Source: Serripes groenlandicus
Taxonomy: Eukaryota > Mollusca > Bivalvia > Cardiida > Cardiidae
Direction: 5' to 3'
Assembly: GCA_031761405.1 (NCBI GenBank)
Contig: JASEVX010000011.1
Span: 40,456,041 to 40,520,040, forward strand
Length of the DNA: 64,000 bases
Below, piece by piece: positions 10,740 through 23,060 of the stretch (the first letter of the stretch is position 1; every line of letters begins with the position of its first letter). The position numbers and the translations under genes are program-made. The notes beneath the pieces are model-generated. The model saw only the letters and a program-made list of their open reading frames with translations. It did not search any database and was not told the origin of the DNA.

Positions 10740-12898
10740 CATTACTTCTTCCATTTTCAAAGTCTATGGTATGACCCGAACGAACAAAAGTTGATAATGA
10801 TAGACGGCCTTCGGGGAATCGAGGTCATCGACATAGCGTGGTTTCGACTATCTCGGGGATATCATAGCTACATTAAGCTGACTGTTGAGCATAAAACGTA
10901 TGTATAATCAATGGAGATTTCTATACATTACTCATTCACAATTTGATGTATAATCCATTATCACCCTGACGGAGACAATATGTGAAGCTTTGTGGAAATC
11001 ATTTTTTTTAAAAGGAAATAATTATAAAAAATAGAAATGTGTCGTTTAACCTCAATGTTTAATCCGTGTTTCAAGAAGATTAAAGTTGTTTTTATTTTGT
11101 TTGATGTAAACTATTTTCGTTCAGACACTACCGTGTAGCTACAATGTACAGTAGCCAAAAACTCCAGATTTTAATCATCGTGATCAAGTCGGGTAATACT
11201 CAATCGTATATTCGGACAATACTATTAAATATGAATAATTAAAAAAAAAGAAGTTCGTTCAATATAGAAGACTTTGATATAAAATAAATGTTAACTAGAA
11301 AAAATGTTTGGAAAACACTTTGCAAATATATATCTTATATTATAGTAAATCCTATGTTATTGATTTGTGTTAAAGATATGCATAAGTTCCAAACATTGAT
11401 GACCATGCTGGGCTAGGGAAAACTTCCTTTCATCAATTCTTTAAAATCTCATAGAATGTGAGAATGACGATGCGTGGCTTAGACATATCTACAAAGCCCT
11501 GACCCAAAAAGATGATACTTTTGAAGGAACAAGAGTTACTTAATCTGGTATCTTAACCAACTACTAACATATAAGTGATATCAAACCAAGCGCCACAGTT
11601 TGAGTTTTTCCCTAAATTCTATGAGATGGTTTCAGCAAAGTTATGCACTGTGGTCAATAAAGACAAAACCCGTTAACGAATCCTGGCCAGGTGACAGTCG
11701 TTGGAGGTGGCTGCCCTCCCTATGACACACATGTCATTGAATAGTTTGGTGTAACACACATGGTAAGTTTAATTTGCATGCGTTGCGAGAGAAAAAAATC
11801 GTGTTGGAAGTTGACTATGCCTATCCCAAGGTGAATTACACCGAAAGACCCCATCAATCTGAAGCTTGACTTGGACGATGGCTTGTGCTCATTAATAACA
11901 GCACTGGTCGTCTGTTGCTGATGCGCCATAGAACGTCTGTGTGTGGGAAAGATTTAAAATCAACACCACATATTTTTGAGCAATGTAGATAAATAGTTAA
12001 ATAGTTTAATGTTCATCCCTAAAATCTGGTCAAAAAGTTGTCTTGAAATATTAGAATCATAATTTTTGGATAAAATTAGAGTTATAATTTCACTTTCCAG
12101 TTCCATAAACATCTAAATATTGATCGTTTATGCTTCATTTGTACTAGGTAGATATAGTTTGTACATTTTCACGACTTTCATTCGACATTTTTATACAATA
12201 TTTACTGCCAAAATATATTTGAACTACTTAGCAACATTTGCAGAAGTTTTAACATTTCAAAATGTTGATTCGGCACCTTTAAGATCAACTTTACTTATTT
12301 TCGAGAGAAGTCTAGAAATATATATATGCTTAGCCATACTATTATGTTCAAACGTATTGTATTTGCAAAAAGAAATAGCATGTCCTCTTTACAAACATAC
12401 ATTTATATACACAGGAAAATAATGATATATCTGGCAACATGTTCTCTCAACTTGGGAAAGGCCATTTTCTCAAATTTGATTTACACTTTTAATGAATTCT
12501 ATTACAGATTTACAGTAGATGTAAACGATTGAAGAATGTCTTTTGAGGACATATGTTCCATTCGGTACATTTGTTTTTGCCGATTACACGAACAATTTTT
12601 GAAATATATTTTAAGAGAAAAGACAGCCCCCATTATATTTAGAATAAATAAGAGAGACAAAGAGAACAATCTAGAAATGATTTGAGAAAAAATGCATGGT
12701 AATAATAATCGAAAGATGTGATTAAATGAATATATTTATGAAATTGCATATTTCTAGAATATCAATATAAACGTAACATAAGTCACTATCAAATAATATA
12801 CAAAATTCTTAAATTATTATGACAAAAAGACAAAGGGACATGTATAGATATTTATGGACTTGGAGATACTTATTTCTTGTTGACGGATTTTCTTTATT
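10740..12898. other. Gene-poor AT-rich stretch
   Basis: I see no supported gene. An open frame of 69 codons on the minus strand (11720-11929) and two overlapping plus-strand frames at 12120-12532 lack recognisable domains, splice context or any repeat of the frame elsewhere. No tandem repeat was found. Confidence 0.4.
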
Positions 12899-13150
12899 TC
12901 AACCGTTCCACGAGAACATTATGGACTCTGCGTAAAGCATCGACCCGGATCAGCCTGAGCATGCCGCGCAGGCTAACCCGGACATACACTGTTCGCCTCC
13001 TGTGGATTTTCTGCTTCAGGAATCATTACTCTATACCTCTATCCCCATGAGACAGAGTGTGTCGGTCCGGATTAGCTTGTGTGCAGGCTGATATGTGTCG
13101 ATACATTACGCAGAGTCCATACGGTTGGTTTTTTCGTGGACCGGCTCATT
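12899..13150. mobile_element. TA-type MITE, nearly complete copy
   Basis: The left end 'aaccgttccacgagaacatt' and the right end 'cggttggttttttcgtggac' are inverted repeats. The next inner arms ('ggactctgcgtaaagcatcg', 'cgatacattacgcagagtcc') continue the pairing, so the terminal arms approach 60-90 bp. No coding region. Confidence 0.75.
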
Positions 13151-13426
13151 TCAGGATCTGCAGATTAAGCAACCAATTTAAATAATTTATCAAAGTCTTT
13201 TTGTTTTTACTAAACGATTGCAACGCCGGACGGATGAACATCTCTTTTTGTATAATTAAGTTCTGTGATCCAAAATAATAACGAATTAACAGCTAGCGGT
13301 TGATACATATACAGTTTATGAAATCATTTTAATCTTTATTTGGTTATTTCATATAAAGAATAAATGCTTGACATCTGTAATATAATTTCCACAGCTACAT
13401 GAATTGATGACTGTATAGTAGTTAAT
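13151..13426. other. Spacer, nothing recognised
   Basis: AT-rich, no repeat or ORF of note. Confidence 0.3.
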
Positions 13427-13563
13427 GGCGCATCGACAGCTAAGGTCATTCAGTGCGCATAAACAGCTAAGGTCATTCAGTGCGCATCGACAGCTAAGGT
13501 CATTCAGTGCGCATAAACAGCTAAGGTCATTCAGTGCGCATCGACAGTTAAGGTCATTCAGTG
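13427..13563. repeat. 27-bp tandem repeat, five units in alternating variants
   Basis: Units read GCGCATCGACAGCTAAGG or GCGCATAAACAGCTAAGG followed by 'tcattcagt'. The CGAC and AAAC variants alternate, so the true repeating unit is a 54-bp dimer. The same motif occurs singly and inverted ('accttagctgtcgatgcgcc') at 15267-15287 and 40234-40251. Confidence 0.9.
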
Positions 13564-13639
13564 CGCATTAAAATATAAATGAGCAGTTATATTATTAACA
13601 ATTAAATACGTTTGTTAGAATTAGATGATGGGAAATGAT

Positions 13640-14170
13640 GGAAACATAAACTAAGTCTAGGTAATGGGGGAAAAAGTATGGTGTAATATAAGTAAGAGTG
13701 AATATATGTGTATGAGATGGGTATACAAACCTATCCGTCCATATCGCCTATAGGTGGGAAAGGGTTAATCAAAGCAAACAATTCTAAAAGTATCATATCA
13801 GGCTGGAGCCTCAAGTACTTCTCTATAGTAACAACAACGTAAAAGGGAGATAACACAGGAGTGCTTTAAATTATGCAAGATTATGAATAAAAATAACATT
13901 TTCCCATAGCAGATGACTTTTGAAAACATATGAAAAGAGCTACTTCTCCTGTTGTAATAATATTTTCAATTCTATTCAATAGTTTTATGTTCATTTATAG
14001 AGATTTTCCATATTATCGTCCTGATATTTTAACATGTTGTCTGCTGCATATTTGCCGTATGTGGGAAACATAAACTAAGTCTAGGTAATCGGGACAAAAG
14101 TATGATGTAATATAAATAAGAGTGAATATATGTGTTTGAGATGGGTATACAAGAATATCCGTCTATATCG
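13640..14170. repeat. Direct repeat pair (about 108 bp) around a MITE relic
   Basis: 13640-13748 and 14064-14170 share 'ggaaacataaactaagtcta', 'gtaatataa' and 'agagtgaatatatgtgt', up to 'atatccgtctatatcg'. Between them lies a TTAA-family MITE relic: 'gtgggaaagggttaat' at about 13746 and 'ttttgaaaacatatg', 'gtctgctgcatatttgcc' near 13918-14056. The arrangement suggests duplication of the MITE's surroundings. Confidence 0.6.
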
Positions 14171-15050
14171 ACAAATGGACCTCCAAACAACAGCAGACGG
14201 TATACGAAATACCTCGTGCCAAACAGGAGACGGAATACTGAATGAATGTACATGTATATTGTGTTATGACCAAAATCTATTTACTGGGAATGAAATGCTG
14301 TATGTGATGTACATAAGCGTGAATAAATGTGTATGAGATGAAATTGTAGAAAGATCAAACGTATCACAGTTTATTGTAAAGTGCAATCTCCTTTAAGAAT
14401 GAAATCATAGCATTTGGGACAGTGTCAAATAGTGTTTTAAGACACTGTAGTATTTAGAACGAATTGGTGCAAAATCAGTGCAATTAATTAGAACGTGTTG
14501 TATTATATAGCCTGTAGAGCAATGAAAACATTCATGTGCATTATCTTTTGTAAAGAGCTAAGAGTGTATTGGTCTAGAGTGCCCAATTCAGCAACGAGTT
14601 ACAATAACCTCTTATTGACCTGTAAACGGGGTTCCATTCGCCAAGGATTGGTTTGACAGAATAAAGCTTGTTCAATATATCAGCACCCCGTTTGGTTTGC
14701 CTAGAGGATTGTATATAGTTAAAATGTGTAGGTTTAAAATCAGAATATGGGACAACATAAATGTTATCACTGCAGTCGTTACGGAGTCTAGTGCGAAACA
14801 AATGAAGAGTCCGAAAACCCGGCGTTGGAGAAGTCTGGACTTAGGAAGAGATTGTTAAGTCGACAAGTTACTCCGCAACATCACACAACATACGGTGTGA
14901 ATGAGTAAGCAAACTATTTTAGTTCGACGAGAAATGAGTGATAATTGTTTTATCATTCACTGTGCTGGATAATCGAAGTTGGGCATACATGTCAATAAGT
15001 ACTATTTCTTACATACGACAAATATGCAGCAGAAAACATCAACATAAAAC
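14171..15050. other. Spacer with no supported gene
   Basis: Short frames at 14130-14336 and 14574-14801 show no domain. No RNA gene or repeat identified. Confidence 0.35.
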
Positions 15051-15054
15051 AATG

Positions 15055-15168
15055 GTAATGTTGTTAGGTCCGTGAAGTTAGGTTGACGAGTGACGAACTG
15101 TGACATCTTTTTAGGTCCGTGAAGTTAGGTTGACGAGTTACGAATTGACGAGAGACGAACTGTGACAT
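15055..15168. repeat. Tandem pair of about 55-60 bp
   Basis: 'ttaggtccgtgaagttaggt' plus 'tgacgag' and 'gacgaactgtgacat' occurs twice in a row (about 15065 and 15111). The GACGA words link it to the ~160-bp array that follows. Confidence 0.8.
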
Positions 15169-15309
15169 TTTTGCTAAAAACTTTCTTTCTTTCTTTAAAC
15201 TAGCCTAGTACTGGTTTGTTTACCCAGGGATCATGAATAATTAAATTTAATTGCGCGCTAAATAACCTTAGCTGTCGATGCGCCATAAAACAATATACAT
15301 TCATTCATT

Positions 15310-16640
15310 CTTTCTTTAAAATAATGTATCTGGACGTATTAAATGCAAGTTAGGCCCTATTTCATGTTTCATGGCGATCAGTCATTCAGAAGAGCTTTGT
15401 CAAGTTCTTCAATTAGTCAACTCGTCAATTTAGTTGACGAAATTGACGAAAAAAATATGTTTCTAAAAATTTATTTATTTCCTTTAGATAATGTATCTGG
15501 ACGTATTGAATGCAAATTATGCCCGGTTTCATGTTTTATAGCGATCAGTCAATCAGAAGAGGTTCGTTAAGTTAAATAAAAAATATTTGTTCTAAAAACT
15601 TTATTTCTTTCTTTTAGATAATGTATCTGGACGTATTGAAAGCAAATTAGGCCCCTTTTCAAATTGCATGGCAATTTGTCATTCAGCAGAGCTTTGTCAA
15701 GTTCGTCAATTCGTCAACTCGTCAATTTAGTTGACGAAAACAATCTTTTTCTCAAAATTTTCTTTCTTTCCTTTAGATAATGTATCTGGACGTATTGACT
15801 GCAAATTAGGCCCTATTTCATGTTTGATGGCGATCAGTCAATCAGAAGAGCTACGTTAAGTTCGTTAATTCGTCAACTCGTCAATTTTGTTGACGAATTG
15901 ACGAACAAAATATTTTCTAAAAACTTTATTTCTGTATTTTAGATAATGTATCTGGACGTATTATATACACATTATATTTGAACGCAAATAAGACTCAATT
16001 TCAAATATCATGGCAATCTGTCATTCAGCAGAGCTTTGTCAAGTTCGTCAACTCGTCAATTTACATGTAGTTAACGAAATTGACGAAAACAATATTTTTC
16101 TCAAAATTATATTTCTTTCATTTAGATAATGTATCTGGACGTATTGACTGCAAATTAGGCCCTATTTCATGTTTCATGGCGATCAATCAATCAGAAGAGC
16201 TTCGTCAAGTTCGTCAACTCGTCAATGCAGTTGACGAAATTGACGAAAAAACTATTTTTCTAAAAACTTTATTTCTGTCTTTTAGATACTGAATTTAAAC
16301 GTATTGAATACAAATTACACTCTATTTCAATTCTCCTGGCCATGAGTCATTCAGAAGGGCTACGTCAAAGTCGTCAATTCGTCAATTTTGGTGACGAATT
16401 GACGAAAAACAAAAAAAAATCTAAAAACTTTATTTCTGTCTTTTAGATAATGTATCAGAGCGTATTGAATGCAACTTTGACCCTATTTCATATTTCATGG
16501 ACATCAGTCATTCAGAAGGGCTACGTCAAAATCGTCAATTCGTCATCTCGTCAATTTTTTTTACGAATTGAATTTTAGATAATGTATCTGGACGTATTGA
16601 ATGCAAATTTGACCCTATGTCAAATTTCATGGCCATTCAG
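15310..16640. repeat. About 160-bp tandem repeat with TTGACGAA palindromes
   Basis: The landmark 'gataatgtatctggacgtat' recurs near 15323, 15489, 15620, 15781, 15948, 16132, 16290 (mutated), 16450 and 16582. Each unit also has 'ggccctatttca', 'atcagtcattcagaaga' and a block of GTCAATTCGTCAACTCG, then 'gttgacgaaattgacgaa', which is self-complementary and would fold into a hairpin. Unit length varies from 131 to 184, mostly through changes in the hairpin block. Frames at 15343 and 16080 arise from the repeat. Confidence 0.85.
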
Positions 16641-16793
16641 AAAGGGAAGCAACTGTATCATATCGCGTAATAAGTGCATATATGAAAACAAGAAATATCA
16701 TTAACATTAGGTGATCCTCTTTCAATATAGTTAGAATTAACTCCAGGGAAGAGGAAAAATGCATTTTTGAAAAAATCTGTATGCATATCATGG

Positions 16794-16822
16794 ACTACTA
16801 ATACGTGTGTTACGTATTAGTA
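16794..16822. repeat. Perfect 11-bp hairpin
   Basis: CTACTAATACG and CGTATTAGTAG are separated by 7 nt (TGTGTTA). It is the only clear feature in the 300 bp after the 160-bp array; probably the centre of an old foldback element. Confidence 0.7.
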
Positions 16823-17084
16823 GCCCAGGATACTATATATATGTCTATAGAGTGCCTATGCATCTAGGGCCTTCATCTTATCAGGAACGTTTTGTTTTTT
16901 GTTTGGTGCTTTGCGCCGCTTTCAACAATTTTTCAAAAATATGACATGCAGTAATTTTAAATGTAGTTAGAAACGTGTTGGGGATGTTGAAAGAAATAGT
17001 ATCAAATATGCAATTTTAAAAAAGATCAAAATAAACGTAGTCTACTACAGTGATGATGCTTTAGTGCTTAATTTTCACTGTTTA

Positions 17085-17238
17085 CACATTTACCAAACAC
17101 AGACTCTGCAGCAGACGACTTTTGAAAACATTTTGGCAAAAGGAGAAATAGCCCCATAATGAGCAGCATCTTCTTTTGCTACACTATTTTCAACTTCATT
17201 GTTCTTTCATTTATAGAGATTTGTTGAATAGTTTTTAG
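17085..17238. mobile_element. TTAA-family foldback MITE relic
   Basis: It contains 'ctctgcagcagacgactttt', 'gaaaacattttggcaaaagg' and 'agaaata', followed by inverse 'ttcttttgctacactatttt'. Ends are decayed. It adjoins the 1.6-kb duplicated segment. Confidence 0.55.
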
Positions 17239-18915
17239 CAAGGGGCTCTTTAGAGCCAATTGCTATAGTAGCTAATTTTCGAAACGACGCATCATTTTGA
17301 GACTGGAATCTAGACAGGCGTTTTACGATATCGGCATGGAATTACTTCACATCTGTCTTTCTACATCAGCTCTCCGTTTCTGAACACCATCTCGACTTCA
17401 TATAGATGTATTGGTGGTTGCAGATCGTACATAATGTCAATGAAAGTGGATGATTTGTGGAATATTTTGTTAAAAATGAAATGACTGTTGCCAGCTAATT
17501 TCCATGTTGGTCATCTTGAACTGCCAATAGTTCCTGTCTAAAAATCAAAATGCGGTAACTTGTTGACATATGAAGCCGAAAATTGATTTGATTCGACATC
17601 ACTAACCCAAAAGGAATAACTCGAAAGAATTTTTATGTTAAAACATATGAATTACATGATTAATAATTAAAATGTATTTCTACGCTTTCAACATACTTGA
17701 TCGCGCGTAAAGTTCATTGGTAATTCCTAAATATTGTAAATCGAATGGAGTAAAGGTAACTTTTCGATTCCGACTCAAAAACAAATTAAGATAAATGAGT
17801 TCCAATGATAACATATATACTCAAACATTCAAATTATTTAAATGATAATAAAATAAACAGATGACAAAATATAACATATATACGATACATGTGCAAGTGA
17901 GCCTAGGCGTCGTAATTTCCAAAAATCCTTTCGAATAAAATGTATTATCAGCGGAAACGTTAATCTGGAATCTAAGTACTAGAGTATTTCATTTTAGATT
18001 CCTAGGTAAATACATCAAATGTTCAACCAAAATTAACCTGAACAACCTCAGCAGACGGAATAAGATAGTCAAGTCAAGTCAATGACATTTGTTTTTTATC
18101 AAGATAACACGTTTCATACTAAATATTTCGCTAACTCGTTTATTGGTTTATAATTATGTTATAAATAAACTCTATCGAAGTGGCTGCGTAACGTAGTGGT
18201 TGGCATGTTTGGCTGTGAAACGGGAGACTTGAGTTCGATTCCCGCTCTGGGCAGATACTTTTTTTGTAAGAAAAATATAATATTTTTTGTCTTATAAATT
18301 GCCGATATCAGTGGTGCAATTGTCATTTAACACCGCTGCAATAAACTCTTTCATAATGTTTGGATTTAAAATGAATTCAAAAGCAATGCATTTAAAACTA
18401 TTCACCTATGCGGTGTGAAACACTAAGAAATGATTAAATCGTGTGTTTGATGTTTTACGTCGCTTTTAACAATATTTCAGTCATTGCACGCTGAAGAAAA
18501 TGTAGATAATACGAGATTTTATTTCTGCTTTGAAAGTAAAATTGGACTCTCAATATAATTATCATTGTTAGGTTATTGTGATTTTGATATGAAATGTATA
18601 TGTGTTAATTGCATTCAAAAAAGACACGACTAAAATCCATTGTAAACCAGGAGGTGTGCTAAGCAGAAACTATCCAGATAGCAGAGATGCGCATGTGTAT
18701 GCCAACTTTTAGTATATCGATAGACCATCATAGTGTGTTTACAGTGTTTTGCTTTACTCCTTTATCATTTAATATATGGATATAAAGTGCTAACTAACAA
18801 ATTGCTAGTGTAAAGTGTTCAAGTTAGACTTTTGGGATCGGTAAATCCATGTCCAAATGTTATCTGCAGTTAGCCCCTTGCTGTGAGCACTTGCAGTGCT
18901 TTGATTACTATATAT
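17239..18915. repeat. 1.6-kb duplicated segment, copy 1
   Basis: From 'gctatagtagct' (about 17262) to 'cagtgctttgatt' (about 18910) this segment matches 51038-52623 base for base over long stretches, with small indels such as 23 bp near 17382 present only here. 'agcaaggggct' (about 17239) and 'agccccttgct' (about 18872) form short inverted ends in this copy. It includes the tRNA-like element at 18178. It may be a large non-coding transposon or a segmental duplication. No preserved ORF. Confidence 0.85.
18178..18256 (+). repeat. tRNA-like (SINE-head) sequence, not a functional tRNA
   Basis: An A-box-like 'cgtagtggttggcatg', a possible GTG anticodon loop (CTGTGAA) and a clear B box 'gagttcgattcccg' are in tRNA order. 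The acceptor and T stems do not pair properly, so I read it as a tRNA-derived relic. It could still act as an internal pol III promoter (inference). The paralogous copy is at 51895. Confidence 0.55.
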
Positions 18916-20880
18916 CTTTTAGGTCAACTGCTGCAGATTTGTAATGTAATGTAATGATAGAGACCAATTGCTCTGATTCAGCATAAGCTTGTTAGCTTCT
19001 ATAGGCCCATTTGATAGTGTACTCAACACCATGTTCAAGCAACTGACAGGTGCAGATACATTCAAGACACAGAGTTAGATACAAAGAAGTCCGGGTACGA
19101 TACTATAGCTCTTCCCGAAAAGACCCAATAGTTATAGCACCGATACACGAGCTGCACCTGAAAAAAAGTTGGCCGAGCTGATGTTCGAAGTGAACGTTCT
19201 TACTGAGATGTCAAATATCTCAGACTGCTTTTTTGTTTGCTCCTTCCAAACGTGTCCAAGATATGGTATACAACTCTTACACTCATATTGTTGGTTTAGA
19301 TTTCTTGCAATTATTTAATGTAGCCATATTCAATATGTTGGGCCGATGGCTGAACATTTCTCATCTTATAAACAATCTAGGCAATACAGTTCTGCGGGTA
19401 GTTTTATGCCAATGGGTTTCAGGTAGCCTATAGCATTGCAATCTATTTTTGTGGCGATTGGTTTGACACTCGCCACAATGCTAACAGAAACAACAACAAC
19501 GAAAACATTTACATAGACAGTTTTGCACAGCCCGTTGACTTTTTATTCTTTACTGCAAAACAATTAACTTAAATCCGTTAAATCGCTAAATATATAGTCC
19601 CATCAGTGATGCAGAGACACGATTAATGATAATCATGTCAGTGCTACTGTGGTACCGGATTGATTCTAAGATTTCAGATTGATTGAGATAATATCTACAT
19701 AGAGTTAAATTATGTAAATAGTATCTTGCTTCATGTTATGGCAGATAATCAATATCATTGCGCGTTCTATAACTCTCATGATACTCAAAACACCTCAATG
19801 ACGCAGTATAAGGTGTCTGGAACTTCCAAAAGGTTCTATAACTAACTCGCGAGACTGGTTAACGATTGTTCTTAAATCTCAATATTATAAACGCTTTATT
19901 TTGTAGTTGTTGCAATATATGAAAGCGTCTAGATGATAATACTGGTTTACAAAGGTTTCAACCCTCTGTACGTTCTAGAGTCAATTAGCAATCAATGCTG
20001 AAAGTGTAGACTAATTTAGTTGAAGATCGAGCATTATCATATATGACTATATTTGTATCAATTTAACAGCTTGGCAAATAGAGAAATTGTGCTTAATGAG
20101 CATTTTTTGTGTTTGTTTTTGCTCTCAAATCTTTCAAAGCAGTTTAACTTTTCTAGGGAGAAAACACTCAATGTGAAAGAACTAAATTGAGCAGACCTGT
20201 TCAATATCGGACATCATTGAAACAAACACCAAACTAATGGATACTGTTTTCTCTCCTTTCTATGATAATTTAGTAATTTCTAAAGTGTACAAAATAGTTT
20301 ATCTTAATATGGCCTAGCGACCTGGTGATAAACATGTGTTAACCCAAACCATTTAGATTACAAATAACCAAGATAAACATTCCAATGAGCTAAAACGGTA
20401 GTCAATCGAGTACCAACTAGATTTTTCTTAAATTTGGAATGGCCTAATTTTGAACACATCATAACCAATTTTAGAACGTAACTTAAAAATCACCAAGACA
20501 ACATTCTGGCAAACTAACATTATTCTACTGTCAAAAGATGCAGCTTTTCTCAAATTTATCCGAACCAGAGTGCACTATTATTGACAATCGCAAGGGCCTA
20601 CACCGAGATACTGCTTGTTACTTTACAGGATTTTCCTTACGATCGCCACTACAGTGCCATCGGCGCTTTGATTTATATTAGAGTCTTAATAGTGTATCTT
20701 GATGGGGCTGATAACATGTACATGTTTGGGTTTTTAGATTCGAGCACCTATATGTGTTTGAGACGTTAACTGGATTTACTCTCGCCTTTGAGACAGACCG
20801 GAAAGAAATCAATTAGTTTTCTGGTGTTTTAATTTTCTTTCAACGATTTATTAGTTAAACCACGTCGTTACCTTCGTAGT
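18916..20880. other. Gene-poor stretch with a small hairpin
   Basis: No gene supported. At 19449-19480 TTGTGGCGA and TCGCCACAA form a 9-bp inverted pair around 12 nt. The 66-codon frame at 19233-19433 and the 62-codon frame at 20581-20769 show no domain. 20330-20560 resembles a dispersed bivalve-type low-copy repeat. Confidence 0.4.
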
Positions 20881-20884
20881 TTTA

Positions 20885-20965
20885 TAAGCCTACTGGTCCA
20901 TTCCTCCTGACACGAGCGAGTCGGTCATAATGCTAACCCCACACACCAGAGTGCCAAGGAAGCTC
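20885..20965 (-). mobile_element. SINE-like fragment (second copy)
   Basis: 'actggtccattcctcctgac' and 'gagtcggtcataatgctaac' match 10640-10735 and the inverse of 33850-33905. Confidence 0.5.
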
Positions 20966-22430
20966 TAACACTCCAGTCTACACCACCAAACAGGCAATTA
21001 TTATTTATTTTTAAAAGCGCTTTTGTTACAGTGTATGATGGTCAGATTATACCGATACAGCGGACTTATCCAGACTTCTTCCCCCCTGCAAAACATGATG
21101 CAATTCCGTAATCCCCTCCACCGTTTAAGATGCGTCAACAGTCATATGTGTCTGCGCCCAAATATATAAATAGTATCGCCGCCTCTGTAAAGTCACGGAA
21201 TTCACATTGTTTCGATTGTATATGTATCAGTACTCACAATCAAAGCATGCACGCACGCCTGTATGTATGTTAAAATCTGGCGATGTTAAGTCGACAATTT
21301 CAGACATGTGTATTGGATAAGAATGTCGACCAGAGAGGTAAGTTAACTTTTTGTTTTGCTATATATATGGTATTGAAATTTAGGTTGTATATCTTTATCT
21401 CTGTTTGAATTAACTGTTCTAAATGTATTAGGTTATATATGTGTTTTTTGTATGTAGTTTATATGTGAGAAAGTAAAATCGAGTGTTCATCTTATTTTTC
21501 AAAGAAAATGCATTGGTGTGCTGGAATTATTTACCCCAAAACGGCGCCATATCAATGCAATACATTTGAAAACGAGGTTAAACTCCCTAGGGAGCTTTTC
21601 GCTGTTGGAAAATGGGTTAAACACCACGCCCTGCCTTTCTCTGTTGGAAAAGGAGTTAAACTCCCTGCTTTTCTCTGTTGGAAAAGGGGTAGTATGGAAG
21701 TTTAAGTCCTACACTCTTTTGAGAACATTGTAATCAGAGGTGAACATTTTCCAGTTGCCGATGTATCTGTAACGGACTAATTTTGCCGCAATGTTTTCAA
21801 CTAAATGGAATAGAAATAACTTCCATTTATATAAATGTTCAATAATTTTGCCTGACTGCTTTAAACCAATACTGTATACACTCTAGCTTTCTACCAATTT
21901 CACAAGTATGCAGTTCACTTGATTCACATGTTTGGTTCATGGTTCCTGTAATACGTTGGGTTGTGCGGGAGATAAGCAGGCATCAAATATTTAAAAACAA
22001 CTGTTTTAAAGAACAAACACATATTTTATATTGGTATTCACATTTTCTTTTGTGAACTGTGTGTCAAATGTAGTATTCAGCATATCGAGCGTCAATCCCC
22101 TTTACCAAATCCATCTGATCGTTACATCTGTTAGGCCCAAGTGCAAGTCAAATTTGCAACCCTTTATTCCGGTACTGAGCACACATTATGACCGAATGTA
22201 CTACTTGTCCGTCACAGATTGTGCTAATAACATTAAGAAAGGGTCTATTAGTGTGGATGGGGATCACATTTCCTAATATGAACTGTTATATGCCGTTTCA
22301 TCATTAACAACTGGCAACATGTGTGTTTTATACACACATGTGATGCGGACGACTTATAAAACTATTGAAATGTGCCGAAAACAGTTTGGCCAAAGGAAAA
22401 TACTAATGCATCTCTAAGGCTAAAGACTGC
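20966..22430. other. Spacer with a three-fold ~50-bp repeat
   Basis: At about 21575-21695 'ctgttggaaaa' plus 'gggttaaact' or a variant recurs three times. The overlapping frames here are repeat-driven. No gene was recognised in the rest. Confidence 0.4.
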
Positions 22431-23060
22431 ACTATTTAAAGGTATTTCCCATATACAACAAATCTGAAGAAGATGCATAACGTATGCAAAAAATATCTAT
22501 AAATGAAATGTGTTAAACAGTTTGGCAAAAAGAGAAATATTGCTCATTATGAGAACATTTTTTTTTCCACAAAGCTTTTTAAAAAAGTGTATGCTGCAGA
22601 TGTATATAAATGCGTCTACATGTAGGACATGGTAGAATAGTTATCTGTCTGTCTATATGTCCCAAATACCATTTGAAAATTATTATGTGGAGGCTTTGAT
22701 TAAACTGAACAGGTGCAGTCTGCTCTGAGCTTTACTATTCACATTGCTTGGACAGACTCACGTAATTTTAATGGTGTGTTTAACTTTATAAACTTTACTT
22801 TACAAAATTGATGGAAAGAGATAAGCACGGTTTAACACTCTCTTTTCGGCAGTAGACTTTAAATATGTTCAAAGTTGTCTGCTTCATATTTGGCATATAT
22901 TGGAAAGGGTTATTAAATATTATTACATAATATATCTGCAAATTCGATGAATAGAGATGAACATTTTGGTAAAAGGAAAAGTTAATAAACATGAGCAATT
23001 TATCCTATTGTAACAATGTTTTAAAATCGTCTGCTGCAGAGGCGTAAAACGCTGTCTAAA
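22431..23060. mobile_element. Decayed TTAA-family MITE cluster
   Basis: Pieces of the family arm recur: 'tttcccatatacaacaaatc' (about 22444), 'cagtttggcaaaaagagaaa' (about 22531), 'ggaaagggttattaa' (about 22901) and 'aaatcgtctgctgcagaggc' (about 23024). No complete copy survives. Confidence 0.45.

Noticed and set aside
18178..18256. Functional tRNA-His (GTG anticodon)
   Set aside because: A and B boxes are present but acceptor, anticodon and T stems mispair; the copy at 51895 has no compensatory changes.
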